Source: Butyricicoccus sp. OM04-18BH (GTDB lineage Bacteria; Bacillota; Clostridia; Oscillospirales; Butyricicoccaceae). Taken from it: 64,000 nt of DNA. Shown in pieces: positions 34,727 through 43,770 of this stretch. Location: positions 248,001 to 312,000 of the forward strand of contig NZ_QULN01000001.1 of the NCBI RefSeq assembly GCF_003481705.1, written 5' to 3'. Position 1 is the stretch's first letter. Every line of letters starts with the position of its first letter. The position numbers were made by a program, and so were the translations under genes. Under the pieces are notes generated by a model. It searched no databases and was not told where the DNA came from. It saw nothing but the letters and a program-made list of their open reading frames with translations.

Positions 34727-34790
34727 CTGTCGAAAAGCCATCGTTCTTCCGACAATCTGTGTTTTTCCCGGAAGCGGACTTTATCGCCGG
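34727..34790. repeat. Palindromic repeat family, copy A (internally deleted)
   Basis: It starts with CTGTCGAAAA and continues TTCTTCCGACAATCTGTGTT, as in the full copy at 56519. It then jumps to ACTTTATCGCC, resembling the family's right end. It is a shortened copy of the element described at 56519-56728. Confidence 0.6.
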
Positions 34791-34813
34791 ACTGCCAGCC
34801 GCGCGGCAGTGCT

Positions 34814-34954
34814 CTACTGCGGGATCAGCCAGATGCCGCGAACCTGTTTTGCGCCCTTTATCCTGCCCTCCGCGCAGCGGCGGCGCAGCTCCTCAGCCTC
34901 GATGTGCCACAGGCGCGATGCGTCGTGTATGGTCAGAAAACGCTTCTCTTCCAT
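34814..34954 (-). CDS. Very small HTH (excisionase-family) DNA-binding protein
   Basis: ATG 34954 has GGAGGA just upstream and opens 46 residues: FLTIHDASRLWHIEAEELRR, then RCAEGRIKGAKQVRGIWLIP. This is a single MerR/excisionase-type wing-HTH, complete for the minimal fold. It is alone and divergent from pyrK. A regulator or an orphan excisionase are equally possible. Confidence 0.6.
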   Translation of the reverse strand: MEEKRFLTIHDASRLWHIEAEELRRRCAEGRIKGAKQVRGIWLIPQ

Positions 34955-35164
34955 CGTGTCCTCCTCCCCTCCTGCGTTCAGCATCTCTTTTTTTCGTATT
35001 ATACACGCTCTGCCGCCGTTTATACCTGATACGGCGGCCTTGTTTTTTCGTCTGCGGCAATTCCGCTCTTTTCTTTTTCCCGTTTTTCCTTTATAATGAC
35101 AGTACAAGCGTAAATACAAGGCTGTACCCGAACGGTACAGACGAATACCGGAGGGAGTAATGTT

Positions 35165-35932
35165 ATGTCAGTGCAGGAAATTTGCCGCGTTGCGGAAAAT
35201 ACGCAGCTTGGCGACGGTTTATTTTTGATGGTGCTGCACGCACCGAAGATCACGGAGCTGGCGCAGTGCGGCCAGTTCGTTCACATTGCCTGCGGCGAGG
35301 GTCATCTGCTGCGCCGCCCGATCTCGATCTGTGCATGGAAGGCGCCCGAGCTGCGCATCGTCTTTCAAGTGAAGGGCGAGGGCACGAAGTGGCTCAGCGA
35401 GCGCAGGACCGGCGACGAGCTCGATGTGCTCGGCCCGCTCGGCCACGGCTTTGACGTCGGCGCGCTCGGCAGCGCTCCGGTGTTCATCGGCGGCGGCATC
35501 GGCGTGCCCCCCATGCTCGGCTGCGTGCGCGAGGCAGTAAAGCAGGGCGCAAAGCCTGCGGCTATCCTCGGCTTCCGCAATCAGGGCGCCGTTATCCTTG
35601 AGGGCGACTTCCGCGACGAATGCGAGACCTTCGTCACGACCGACGACGGCTCCTATGCCCGCCACGGCTTTGTCACCGATGTGCTGAAGGAGCAGATCGC
35701 CTCCGCTTCCGGCGTCGCGGCCTGCGGCCCGAAGCCCATGCTGAAGGCCATCGCCGCCATCGCGAAGGAGGCCGGCGTTCCCTGCCAGGTTTCGATGGAG
35801 GAGCGCATGGGCTGCGGCATCGGCGCGTGCCTCGTCTGTGCGTGCGCGCTCAAGGCGAAGGACGGCGAAACCCGTTACGGTCACGTCTGCAAGGACGGTC
35901 CGGTATTCAATGCTGAGGAGGTCGAGTGGTAA
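35165..35932 (+). CDS. pyrK: Dihydroorotate dehydrogenase B, electron-transfer subunit PyrK
   Basis: 255 residues; CGGAGGGAG precedes ATG 35165 and a TATAAT lies near 35090. It has an FAD-binding ferredoxin-reductase fold (RRPISICAW, VKGEGTKWLS), an NAD-binding half (FIGGGIGVPPMLG) and the [2Fe-2S] cysteines in MGCGIGACLVCACAL...GHVCKDGP (about 217-242). PyrK passes electrons from the dehydrogenase to NAD+. Its stop TAA overlaps the pyrD start by one base. No other pyrimidine genes are in the window. Confidence 0.93.
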   Translation: MSVQEICRVAENTQLGDGLFLMVLHAPKITELAQCGQFVHIACGEGHLLRRPISICAWKAPELRIVFQVKGEGTKWLSERRTGDELDVLGPLGHGFDVGALGSAPVFIGGGIGVPPMLGCVREAVKQGAKPAAILGFRNQGAVILEGDFRDECETFVTTDDGSYARHGFVTDVLKEQIASASGVAACGPKPMLKAIAAIAKEAGVPCQVSMEERMGCGIGACLVCACALKAKDGETRYGHVCKDGPVFNAEEVEW

Positions 35933-36843
35933 TGGCTGATTTAAGAGTAAATTTCTGCGGCGTGGAGCTGAAAAACCCCATCACGACCGCATCCGGCACG
36001 TTCGGCTTCGGCCATGAATACGGCGAGTTCTTCGACCTGTCCCAGCTCGGCGGCATCGGCGTCAAGGGTCTGACCCCGACCGAGCGCCTCGGCAACCCCG
36101 CGCCCCGCATCGCGGAGACCCCGCAGGGCATTCTGAACTGTGTCGGCCTGCAGAACCCGGGCATCGACCGCTTCATCAAGGAGCAGATCCCCTTCCTGCG
36201 TCAGTACGACACGAAGATCATCGCCAACGTCTCGGGCAACACGGTCGAGGAATACGAGGGCATGGTCGAGAAGATTTCGGACGCAGACGTTGACCTCATC
36301 GAGATGAACATCTCCTGCCCGAACGTCAAGTGCGGCGGCATGGCCTTCGGCACCCAGCCGAAAATGGTCGAGGAGGTCGTTTCGGCGGCCAAGGCAAAGG
36401 CGAAAAAGCCGCTCATCGTCAAGCTGTCCCCGAACGTCACCGACATTGCCGAGATCGCCCGTGCGGCCGAGTCTGCCGGCGCGGACGCGCTCTCGCTCAT
36501 CAATACCCTGCTCGGCATGCGCATCGACATCGAAAAGCGCAAGCCGATCCTGTCCAACGTCATGGGCGGCCTGTCCGGCCCGGCGGTGTTCCCGGTCGCG
36601 GTCCGCATGGTCTATCAGGTCCGTAAGGCGGTCTCCGTGCCCATCCTCGGCATGGGCGGCATCCGCACCGGCCGCGACATCGTGGAAATGCTGCTCGCGG
36701 GCGCGGACGCGGTCGCCATGGGCACCGTGATGTTCAACGACCCCACCGCTCCCGTCAAGGCGCTGCGCGAGCTTGAGGAATGGATGGACGCACACGGCGT
36801 CAAGAGCGTTTCCGAGCTGTCCGGCGCGGTCGAGGTCGGCTGA
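35932..36843 (+). CDS. pyrD: Dihydroorotate dehydrogenase B, catalytic subunit
   Basis: ATG 35932 shares a base with the pyrK stop codon, so the two are translationally coupled; 303 residues. It is a TIM-barrel of class 1B. The catalytic Cys is in NISCPNVKCGG (about 130), and the FMN/substrate motifs are FGFGHEYGEF, NCVGLQNPG, LINTLLGM and GMGGIRTGRD. It oxidises dihydroorotate to orotate in pyrimidine synthesis. Its TGA overlaps the next start (ATGA), extending the operon. Confidence 0.95.
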   Translation: MADLRVNFCGVELKNPITTASGTFGFGHEYGEFFDLSQLGGIGVKGLTPTERLGNPAPRIAETPQGILNCVGLQNPGIDRFIKEQIPFLRQYDTKIIANVSGNTVEEYEGMVEKISDADVDLIEMNISCPNVKCGGMAFGTQPKMVEEVVSAAKAKAKKPLIVKLSPNVTDIAEIARAAESAGADALSLINTLLGMRIDIEKRKPILSNVMGGLSGPAVFPVAVRMVYQVRKAVSVPILGMGGIRTGRDIVEMLLAGADAVAMGTVMFNDPTAPVKALRELEEWMDAHGVKSVSELSGAVEVG

Positions 36844-38006
36844 TGGCGGCGACGGTCTACATCATCCGTCACGCCGAGGCCGAGGGCAACATCTACCGCC
36901 GCTGCCACGGACTGTATGACAGCCTGCTCACGCCGCGCGCATATCAGCAGCTCCCCTGTCTGGCGAAGCGGTTCGAAAACGTGCCGCTCGCGGCGGTCTA
37001 CGCCTCTCCCCTGTTCCGCGCACGCACGACCGCGCAGGCGGTCGCAGCGCCGCACGGTCTGACGGTCGAGCTGCGGAATGATCTGCACGAGATCGACATG
37101 GGCGACTGGGAGGATCTCCCGTGGGCCGAGCTGCCGCACGGCTGGCCTGACCAGTACGCGAAATGGTGCGCCCGTCCGTGGGAGGCTGCGCCGCCGCACG
37201 GCGAGACCGTCATGCAGGCAGGCGCGCGCATGCTGAACGAGGTGCGCCGCCTTGCGCAGGAAAACGACGGCAAGGCCATCGCGGTCGTCACGCACGGCTC
37301 CGCCATCCGCGGCGCGCTGACCATCGCGCACGGCTTTCCGCCCGAAAAGATGAACGAGATCGGCTGGGGCGACAACACCTGCGTGGCGCGGCTCGATTTT
37401 GCCGACGACGGCAGTATCGACGTTGTATATGAAAACGACGCCTCTCATCTGCCGCAGGAGCTTTCGACCTTCGCCTGCATCGGCTGGAAGAACGCCAAAG
37501 GCATCCCGGTCTCGCCGCAGATCTGGTTCCGCCGCGCCGACCCGAACAATCCACAGGATGTGGATAAGATCGTGGAATTCATGCGCGAGCTGCACCGCAA
37601 TGCCTACGGCACGGACGAGGGACTTGACCCGGCCGCGCTCCTCCGCGATGTAGAGCGCGCGCAGCAGGTCTCGCCGCGCTCGTGCACGTTCGGTCTGCTC
37701 GAGGACGGAACGCCCGCCGCGCTCGTCTACCTCAAGACCTGGTACGACGAGGAGCCGGACGTCGGTCTGCTCGGCGGCTTCTGCATCAGCAGCGAATACC
37801 GCGGCTGCGGTCTGAGCGCACAGATCCTCGGTCAGGCCATCAGCGTATACCGCTCGCTCGGAAAGACCTGGCTGTGCGCCCATGTGGCCGAAAAAAACCT
37901 GCGCGCGCAGGGCTTTTATCGCAAATTCGCCTTCGAGCAGCGCGGCGAGCACCGCGATGCGAACGGCCTGCACTACCGCATGTTCAAGCGCCTGACGGCG
38001 GAATAA
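36843..38006 (+). CDS. Histidine phosphatase-GNAT acetyltransferase fusion protein
   Basis: ATG 36843 overlaps the pyrD stop; 387 residues. Residues 1-200 form a phosphoglycerate-mutase-like histidine phosphatase. The phospho-His is in IIRHAEAEGN (a RHA variant of RHG), ASPLFRARTTAQA is the second motif, and the second catalytic His is in VVTHGSAIRG. Residues about 225-387 form a GNAT acetyltransferase (FCISSEYRGCGLSAQILGQA is the CoA-binding motif). The single uninterrupted frame and normal GC composition indicate a genuine fusion. The substrates of both halves are unknown. Confidence 0.88.
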   Translation: MAATVYIIRHAEAEGNIYRRCHGLYDSLLTPRAYQQLPCLAKRFENVPLAAVYASPLFRARTTAQAVAAPHGLTVELRNDLHEIDMGDWEDLPWAELPHGWPDQYAKWCARPWEAAPPHGETVMQAGARMLNEVRRLAQENDGKAIAVVTHGSAIRGALTIAHGFPPEKMNEIGWGDNTCVARLDFADDGSIDVVYENDASHLPQELSTFACIGWKNAKGIPVSPQIWFRRADPNNPQDVDKIVEFMRELHRNAYGTDEGLDPAALLRDVERAQQVSPRSCTFGLLEDGTPAALVYLKTWYDEEPDVGLLGGFCISSEYRGCGLSAQILGQAISVYRSLGKTWLCAHVAEKNLRAQGFYRKFAFEQRGEHRDANGLHYRMFKRLTAE

Positions 38007-38078
38007 CCCGCCTTGACAAAGCCGCCTCGCCGTTATACACTTTATCTGAATAAAATTAGCAACAGGGGGCACCCACTC

Positions 38079-38915
38079 ATGTTTGATACCGTACTCGTTG
38101 CCGGACTCGGTCTGATGGGCGGCTCGATGGCGAAAACCATCAAGGCGCGCACGCTCAGCCGCGTTCTCGGCTGGAACCGCACTCGCGCGACCGCAGAACA
38201 GGCTCTCGCTGACGGCTCGATCGACGCCATCGCGACCGACGCACTGTTCCGCGAGGTCGATCTTGTCATTATCGGCCTTTATCCGCAGGCAACCGTGGAC
38301 TGGCTGCTTGAAAATATGCCGAAAATGAAAAAGGGCTGCGTAATCGTCGATATGGTCGGTGTCAAGCAGTTCATGGTCGAGCATCTCGAGCAGGCCGCGC
38401 TCGACGCAGGCGTGCACTACGTCGGCGGACATCCGATGGCCGGCCGCGAGTTCTCCGGCCTCGACTACGCCCTTCCCACGCTGTTCGACGGCGCGAGCAT
38501 GATCTTTGTGCCGACAAGGAGCAGCAGCGAGCGCATCCTGTCTCAGCTGGAGGCGTATTTCATGTCGCTCGGCTTCGGCCAGACCGTGCGCTGCACGGCC
38601 GAGCAGCATGACCACATGATCGCCTTCACCTCGCAGCTCGCGCACGTCGTTTCCTCGGCCTACATCAAGAGCCCCGAGGCCGACAAGCACAACGGCTACT
38701 CCGCCGGCAGCTACAAGGACCTCACGCGCGTCGCAAAGCTGAACGAAACCATGTGGAGCGAGCTGTTCCTGTGCAATGCCGAGCCGCTCGCGTGCGAGAT
38801 CGACGAGATCATCAGGCATCTTGACGAATACCGCCGCGTCATCCGCGCCGGCGACCGTCAAACGCTCACCGAGCTGCTGCGCGAGGGACGCATTCGAAAA
38901 GAGAATCTCGGCTGA
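38079..38915 (+). CDS. tyrA: Prephenate dehydrogenase
   Basis: ATG 38079 with AGGGGG upstream; 278 residues, the length of a monofunctional TyrA. The NAD-binding motif is GLGLMGGSMAK. GGHPMAGREFSGLDYA and the later His/Arg motifs (QHDHMIAFTSQLAHVVSSAY) are characteristic. It converts prephenate to 4-hydroxyphenylpyruvate in tyrosine synthesis. No ACT domain is fused. It lies 72 bases after the phosphatase fusion gene and may have its own promoter. Confidence 0.93.
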   Translation: MFDTVLVAGLGLMGGSMAKTIKARTLSRVLGWNRTRATAEQALADGSIDAIATDALFREVDLVIIGLYPQATVDWLLENMPKMKKGCVIVDMVGVKQFMVEHLEQAALDAGVHYVGGHPMAGREFSGLDYALPTLFDGASMIFVPTRSSSERILSQLEAYFMSLGFGQTVRCTAEQHDHMIAFTSQLAHVVSSAYIKSPEADKHNGYSAGSYKDLTRVAKLNETMWSELFLCNAEPLACEIDEIIRHLDEYRRVIRAGDRQTLTELLREGRIRKENLG

Positions 38916-39105
38916 TTTGTCGCAAAACTCTGTTTTGCGACAAGATGTGTTTTGACTTCGCAAAACACGAACGGATAAAAGTTCCTGTTCGAAACTTTTA
39001 TCTCTCTCAAAGTATAAAAACCGTGATACATGCTCCCGGTTTTTATCAATCTGCTCCGCAGATTGTATTTTATACGCGCTGCCGCGCGGTAATCGAAAAC
39101 TCCTT
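38916..39105. repeat. Palindromic repeat family, copy B (diverged)
   Basis: This gap contains TGTCGCAAAA/TTTTGCGACA, GATGTGTTTTGACTT, GCAAAACACG, a CTCTCAAAGTA segment, CTCCCGGTTTTTAT and GCTGCCGCGCGG. All are in the same order as the complete copy at 56519. Several inverted arms are conserved although the bases have changed, so structure seems to be what is kept. Confidence 0.6.
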
Positions 39106-39259
39106 CGTATTTTCTGCGGGGGAGTTTGCTTTTTTGCACGGATTTTCCCGGTTTTGCCGTGTAAATCTTTACATGACAAACCGTCTGTTATGGTGTATAC
39201 TATATTAAGCATAATCATAATATAAATATCTGTCGATTTATCATAAAAAGGAGTATTTC

Positions 39260-40594
39260 ATGCCGAAATTAGGACTTATTTCGCTCGGCTGCGCCAAAAA
39301 TCTGGTGGACAGCGAGCATATGCTCTCCCTGATGCGCGACGCGGGCTGGGAGATCACGGAGGATATGAGCGAGGCGGACGTCGGCGTGGTCAACACCTGC
39401 GGCTTCATCGAAGCGGCAAAGACCGAAGCCATCGAGACCATCCTCGAGACCGCGCAGTACAAGCAGACCGGCAGCATGAAGGGTCTGGTCGTGACCGGCT
39501 GTCTGGTGCAGCGCTACGCGGACGAAATGCGCAGCGAGCTGCCCGAAATCGACGTTCTCTGCGGCACCGGCAGCTACGACAACATCGTAGACGCGGCGAA
39601 CGCGGCGCTCAAGGGTCAGCAGGCGGCCTACATGGCCGATATGACCGCAGCGGCGCTCGACGGCGGCCGCAGCCGTCTGACCCCGTCCTACACCGCTTAT
39701 TTCAAAATCGCAGAGGGCTGCTCGAACACCTGCGCCTACTGCATCATCCCCAAGCTGCGCGGACGCTACCGCAGCCGCGAGATGGCGTCTCTGCTCGAGG
39801 AGGCGCGTGCGCTGAGCGATGCAGGCGTAAAGGAGCTCATCGTCATCGCGCAGGACATCACCAAGTACGGCATGGACCTGCCGGAGCACAAGCGCCTGCT
39901 CCCCGAGCTGCTGCGCGAGCTGTGCAAAATGGATTTCACATGGATCCGTCTGCACTACCTCTACCCCGACCAGATCACCGACGAGCTCATCGACGTCATC
40001 GCTGAGGAGCCGAAGATCGTAAAATACCTCGATATTCCGCTCCAGCACGTTTCTAAGCGCATCCTGCGCGCGATGCACCGTCCGGGCGACGGTGCGGAGT
40101 TCACCGCCCTCATCGAGGATATGCGCCGCCGCATCCCGGGTCTCGTGCTGCGCACGAGCCTGATCGTCGGCCTGCCCGGCGAGACCGATGATGAATTCGC
40201 TGAGCTGTGCGAATTTCTCCAGAATGCCGCCATCGAGCGCGTCGGCGTGTTCGAATACTCGCCCGAGGAGGGCACGGAAGCCGCCGAAATGCCCGACCAG
40301 ATCGACGCCGAGACCAAGCAGAACCGCCGTCTCATCGTCGAGGAGCTTCAGTCCGGCGTACTCGACGACTATAACACCTCGCGTCACGGCGAGGTCATGC
40401 AGGTGCTCGTCGAGGGCTTCGACGATGAGCAGCAGCTGTGGTACGGCCGCACCTATGCGGACTCGGTCGAGGTAGACGGCCACGTTTACTTCGACGCGAT
40501 GGACACCGAGCCCGGCGAAGGTGAATTCGTTTCCGTTCTCATCACCGAGAGCCTTGGCCCCGACCTGCTCGGCGTCCGCCAGAAGGAGGCATAA
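39260..40594 (+). CDS. rimO: Ribosomal protein S12 methylthiotransferase RimO
   Basis: 444 residues; AAAGGAG precedes the ATG. It starts with the UPF0004 domain (GLISLGCAKNLVDSE, NTCGFIEAAK, TGCLVQRY). The radical SAM cluster is CSNTCAYC near residue 154, and the C-terminus has a TRAM domain. The RimO subgroup is indicated by SLGCAKNLVDSE and the length. It methylthiolates an aspartate of S12 using SAM and two 4Fe-4S clusters. It is followed 3 bases later by pgsA. Confidence 0.95.
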   Translation: MPKLGLISLGCAKNLVDSEHMLSLMRDAGWEITEDMSEADVGVVNTCGFIEAAKTEAIETILETAQYKQTGSMKGLVVTGCLVQRYADEMRSELPEIDVLCGTGSYDNIVDAANAALKGQQAAYMADMTAAALDGGRSRLTPSYTAYFKIAEGCSNTCAYCIIPKLRGRYRSREMASLLEEARALSDAGVKELIVIAQDITKYGMDLPEHKRLLPELLRELCKMDFTWIRLHYLYPDQITDELIDVIAEEPKIVKYLDIPLQHVSKRILRAMHRPGDGAEFTALIEDMRRRIPGLVLRTSLIVGLPGETDDEFAELCEFLQNAAIERVGVFEYSPEEGTEAAEMPDQIDAETKQNRRLIVEELQSGVLDDYNTSRHGEVMQVLVEGFDDEQQLWYGRTYADSVEVDGHVYFDAMDTEPGEGEFVSVLITESLGPDLLGVRQKEA

Positions 40595-40597
40595 CAT

Positions 40598-41242
40598 ATG
40601 ACTACCGCTAACAAGATCACGCTCACCCGCATCGCGATGATCCCGTTTTTCATCTATTTCGCGGCGCAGCCCATGCTGATCATCGACAGGGGGAACTATA
40701 TCGTTTCGTTCCCGACCTGCACAGTCATCGCACTCGTGCTGTTCTGCGTCGCGTCGTTTACCGACTTTCTGGACGGCTATGTCGCCCGAAAGTACAATCA
40801 GGTAACGGATTTCGGCAAGTTTGTCGATCCGCTCGCGGACAAGCTGCTCGTCGCCTCCGCGCTCATCCTGTTCGTTGAGCAGAAGGCCATGGCAGGCTGG
40901 ATGGTGTGCGTCATCCTCGCGCGCGAGCTGATCATCACCTCGCTTCGCGTGGTTGCAGCCAACAAGGGCGTTGTTATGGCGGCGACCTGGACCGGCAAGG
41001 TCAAGACCTGCGTGCAGATCGGCGGCATCATCGTCATTTACCTGCACTATATCATTTTCGGCGCGCTGGCAAGCCAGCCTAACACCTCCTTCAGCGCGGT
41101 TTTTGCTATTCGCACGGATGGCGCCGACCTCATCCTGACCATCGTCGGCTGGGTGGTAACGCTCGTCACCATCTACTCCGGCTATGATTACCTCAGGAAG
41201 AACTGGGACCTCATCAAGGACGGCGCAGTAAAGGCAAAGTGA
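40598..41242 (+). CDS. pgsA: CDP-diacylglycerol-glycerol-3-phosphate 3-phosphatidyltransferase
   Basis: 214 residues; AAGGAGG lies inside the end of rimO. The CDP-alcohol phosphotransferase signature DG-x2-AR-x8-G-x3-D-x3-D is complete (DGYVARKYNQVTDFGKFVDP), near residues 55-77. About five membrane segments. It makes phosphatidylglycerol phosphate, the first step to PG and cardiolipin. The rimO-pgsA order is common in Firmicutes. Confidence 0.94.
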   Translation: MTTANKITLTRIAMIPFFIYFAAQPMLIIDRGNYIVSFPTCTVIALVLFCVASFTDFLDGYVARKYNQVTDFGKFVDPLADKLLVASALILFVEQKAMAGWMVCVILARELIITSLRVVAANKGVVMAATWTGKVKTCVQIGGIIVIYLHYIIFGALASQPNTSFSAVFAIRTDGADLILTIVGWVVTLVTIYSGYDYLRKNWDLIKDGAVKAK

Positions 41243-41254
41243 ACACGTTTTTCG

Positions 41255-41278
41255 GGGACGGCTTCGGCCGTCCCTTTT
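41255..41278 (+). terminator. Terminator after pgsA
   Basis: GGGACGGC-TTCG-GCCGTCCC followed by TTTT. Confidence 0.9.
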
Positions 41279-41331
41279 GCTTTTCGGCGCTTTTGTGACA
41301 GAACTTTCCTCGCGTTCCTCTTTTCGAGTGA

Positions 41332-41360
41332 TTGACTTTCACCGCACGATATGGTAAATT
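41332..41360 (+). promoter_or_regulatory. Promoter of the small acidic membrane protein gene
   Basis: TTGACT (41332-41337) and TAAATT (41355-41360) with a 17-base spacer; a TATAAT at about 41382 is a further -10 candidate. Confidence 0.5.
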
Positions 41361-41462
41361 AAATATATATACCATTCGGATATAATAACAGGGCGGCTGT
41401 GAACGTTTTTCGCGCGCTGCGCGACGCCGCGCCGCATCACCTTTTGAGAGGAAGTGGATACC

Positions 41463-41831
41463 GTGAAAAATTCTACCAAGCTGAAAGCGGGTCTGCTGCT
41501 GACCAGTCTGGCCTGTGCCGCTGGTGCAACGGCTGCCCTGGTTTTGCTTCAGAAGAAGCGTGAAGAAGAGGTTTATCATGAGGCCGAGCTCAAGGCCATG
41601 GACGAGCTGGAGGAAATGATGCGCAGCGAGTCCGACTGTGCTTCCTGCGCCTGCGCGGAGGAATGCCCGGCGCCCGAGACCTATGCCGCTGCGAAGAACG
41701 ACGCCGCTGCCGCCGAAACGCCGGAGGAGGAATCTGACGGCAAGCCGGACATCGAGATCGAAATCGTGGACGGCGACGAGGAAACGGACGAAGATGACGA
41801 CGAGCCGGAAACCGCCGGTCTCGAGGATTGA
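41463..41831 (+). CDS. Small membrane-anchored acidic protein, unknown function
   Basis: GTG 41463 with GAGAGGA 10 bases upstream; a GTG at 41454 is too close to the RBS. 122 residues: one N-terminal membrane segment (LLLTSLACAAGATAALVLL), a charged helix (KKREEEVYHEAELKAMDELE), a Cys cluster (CASCACAEEC) and a very acidic Asp/Glu tail. The four close cysteines could bind metal. No family is recognised. Confidence 0.65.
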   Translation: MKNSTKLKAGLLLTSLACAAGATAALVLLQKKREEEVYHEAELKAMDELEEMMRSESDCASCACAEECPAPETYAAAKNDAAAAETPEEESDGKPDIEIEIVDGDEETDEDDDEPETAGLED

Positions 41832-41844
41832 GACATAAACGCAG

Positions 41845-41871
41845 ACGGGCAGAGTACGCTCTGCCCGTTTT
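41845..41871 (+). terminator. Terminator after the acidic protein gene
   Basis: ACGGGCAGAG-TACG-CTCTGCCCGT followed by TTTAT. Confidence 0.88.
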
Positions 41872-41889
41872 ATTTCAGGAGGAAACACT

Positions 41890-42762
41890 ATGTTTGAATA
41901 TGAGGGCCGCGTATTCCGTCCGCCTTCCGAGGCGTACAGCCTGATCGTTCAGGTCACGATCGGATGCAGCCACAATAAATGCACATTCTGCGATATGTAC
42001 AAGGAAAAGCGCTTCCGCGTGCGCAAGCTCGAGGACGTCAAGGCGGATTTCGACGAGGCGCGCCGCATGTACCGCCGCGTTGACCGCATTTTCCTTGCCG
42101 ACGGCGACGCGCTGATGTGCCGCCCCGAGCATATGGCGGAGATCCTGCGCTATATCAAAAAGCTGTTCCCCGAGTGCGAGCGCGTCACGAGCTACGGCTC
42201 CCCAGCGTCCATCCTGTGCAAAAAGCAGGAGGATCTTAACCTGCTGCACGAGCTCGGCCTCGAGATGATCTATTTGGGACTGGAATCCGGCTCGGACGAG
42301 GTACTGCGCCGCGTCAACAAGGGCGAGACCGCCGACGAGATCGTCCGCGCCGGTCTGATGGTCAAGGAGGCCGGCATGAAGCTGTCCGTCACCTGCATCG
42401 CCGGTCTCGGCTCGCTCGAGCTCTCCGAGGAGCACGCCGTCAAGACCGCCGAGGCGCTCTCCCGCATGAAGCCGGAGTACATCGGCCTGCTGACGCTGCT
42501 GTTCGAGCTGCCGACACCGCTCATGCGCGACTGGCAGGAAGGCCGCTTCTATCTGATGAACCCGATCGAGATCGCGCACGAAACGCTCATCCTTCTCGAG
42601 CATATCGACTCCGAGGGCAGCATTTTCCGTGCAAACCACGCCTCCAACTACGTCAACCTCGCCGGCACGCTCAACCGCGACCGCGACGCGATGTGTCAGC
42701 GCCTGCGGCAGGCGCTCGAGGGCAAGGTCAAGTTCCGCAGCGAATCCTTCCGTGCAAGATAA
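41890..42762 (+). CDS. Radical SAM protein (Elp3/HemN-like subgroup)
   Basis: 290 residues; AGGAGGAAA precedes the ATG. The cluster motif is C-x4-C-x2-C (GCSHNKCTFCDMYK, near residues 27-35). The spacing differs from the classical C-x3-C-x2-C and is typical of this subgroup. FLADGDALM and LGLESGSDEVLRRVNKG are SAM- and barrel-associated motifs. The substrate is unknown. It stands alone between terminators. Confidence 0.85.
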   Translation: MFEYEGRVFRPPSEAYSLIVQVTIGCSHNKCTFCDMYKEKRFRVRKLEDVKADFDEARRMYRRVDRIFLADGDALMCRPEHMAEILRYIKKLFPECERVTSYGSPASILCKKQEDLNLLHELGLEMIYLGLESGSDEVLRRVNKGETADEIVRAGLMVKEAGMKLSVTCIAGLGSLELSEEHAVKTAEALSRMKPEYIGLLTLLFELPTPLMRDWQEGRFYLMNPIEIAHETLILLEHIDSEGSIFRANHASNYVNLAGTLNRDRDAMCQRLRQALEGKVKFRSESFRAR

Positions 42763-42767
42763 CCAAC

Positions 42768-42781
42768 CGAAAACGTTTTCG
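42768..42781. promoter_or_regulatory. Possible catabolite-response (cre-like) palindrome
   Basis: CGAAAACGTTTTCG is a perfect 14-base palindrome with the CG centre of CcpA sites, 200 bases before the phospholipase-like gene and just after the radical SAM gene. It could instead be the stem of a weak terminator. Confidence 0.35.
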
Positions 42782-42968
42782 TTTGTGTGATTCGTGTAAA
42801 TTGTGAATCTTTTGTGTTTTTTGTGTTACAATTTCAGAAAAAGCAGGACAGGATAGCTTTTTTATGCTATACTGTTCCTGTTGTAAAGTTCAAGTCTGTA
42901 CACGCACTGCGCGTTAAGAATTTGTTAAGGCGTTCGCCTTAGGAACCGTTCCGTCTGGAGGATTGTTG

Positions 42969-43568
42969 ATGGATTCCGTATCTCATATTCGTGTCGCAAA
43001 TCTGCTTATGGATTATGTCGAGCAGACTTGCGGCGTAACCTTTGACCCGAGCGGCTTCGTCTACGGTAATTTGAAGCCCGACCTCACCGGCACCTACCTC
43101 ACCAAGCGCCACAATCCGTCGATCATGATGGACGAAGTGATGGATAAAATCCGTGCCTTTGCAGAAAAGTACACGATCGCTCCCACGAACGGCCGCGAGC
43201 TGTCGGTCGATCTCGGCGAGATCTGCCACTACATGACCGATTTCTTTACCTATCCGCACAACGATGACATCTACACGCACAACCTGTTCGCGCACTATGT
43301 CTACGAAAAGCGTGTCGCGTTCGTGATCCGCCGCCGCATGACCGAGGCGAAGTTCGAGCAGTGGGTCAACCCGATCATCCCGCCGACGAGCGTGGATGCT
43401 CTGCTGAACCGCATCACCGATATGCACGACGCTTACCGCGCTGCGGGCCGCCATCACGGCATTGACGACGATCTGGTGCATATCTGCCGCGCGACTGCAA
43501 CCGTCGTGCTCTCCATCATCAGCATCGTTTACGAGCAGGTCGAGGAGACCGCTCCCGCGCTCGCATAA
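42969..43568 (+). CDS. Zinc-dependent phospholipase C family protein
   Basis: ATG 42969 with GGAGG 8 bases upstream; 199 residues. It has the His/Asp spacing of the zinc-dependent PLC fold: HIRVANLLMDYV, GNLKPDLTG, CHYMTDFFTYPHNDD, HNLFAHYVYE. No signal peptide is visible, so it may act in the cytoplasm. Members of this family in clostridia are of unproven substrate. A TAAGGCG/CGCCTTA hairpin lies in its leader at about 42925-42940. Confidence 0.75.
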   Translation: MDSVSHIRVANLLMDYVEQTCGVTFDPSGFVYGNLKPDLTGTYLTKRHNPSIMMDEVMDKIRAFAEKYTIAPTNGRELSVDLGEICHYMTDFFTYPHNDDIYTHNLFAHYVYEKRVAFVIRRRMTEAKFEQWVNPIIPPTSVDALLNRITDMHDAYRAAGRHHGIDDDLVHICRATATVVLSIISIVYEQVEETAPALA

Positions 43569-43589
43569 AGCTCCTCTGCGCCCTGTAAA

Positions 43590-43615
43590 AGACCGCAAAA
43601 ATGCGGTCTTTTTTT
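43590..43615 (+). terminator. Terminator after the phospholipase-like gene
   Basis: AGACCGCA-AAAA-TGCGGTCT followed by TTTTTT. Confidence 0.92.
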
Positions 43616-43770
43616 CGTTTTGACACGGCCTTTCTTGCCCTTTTGCACAAATTTATCATTTTATCAAGAAAAACTGCATCGGGGTCTTGTCAAGCCAGCG
43701 AATACCAGATAAAATAGTATATAATTGCAGGCTCAAAAATCCAATCCTGCATAACTGGGGGAAAATAAAT

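Noticed and set aside
38858..39139. A 93-codon minus-strand frame resembling one at 56374-56676
   Set aside because: The peptide similarity comes from the shared palindromic repeat element, not from a conserved protein.
36615..39218. An 867-codon minus-strand open frame
   Set aside because: It is antisense to the phosphatase-GNAT and tyrA genes and is due to GC-rich codons lacking stops; both plus-strand genes have firm motifs and RBS.
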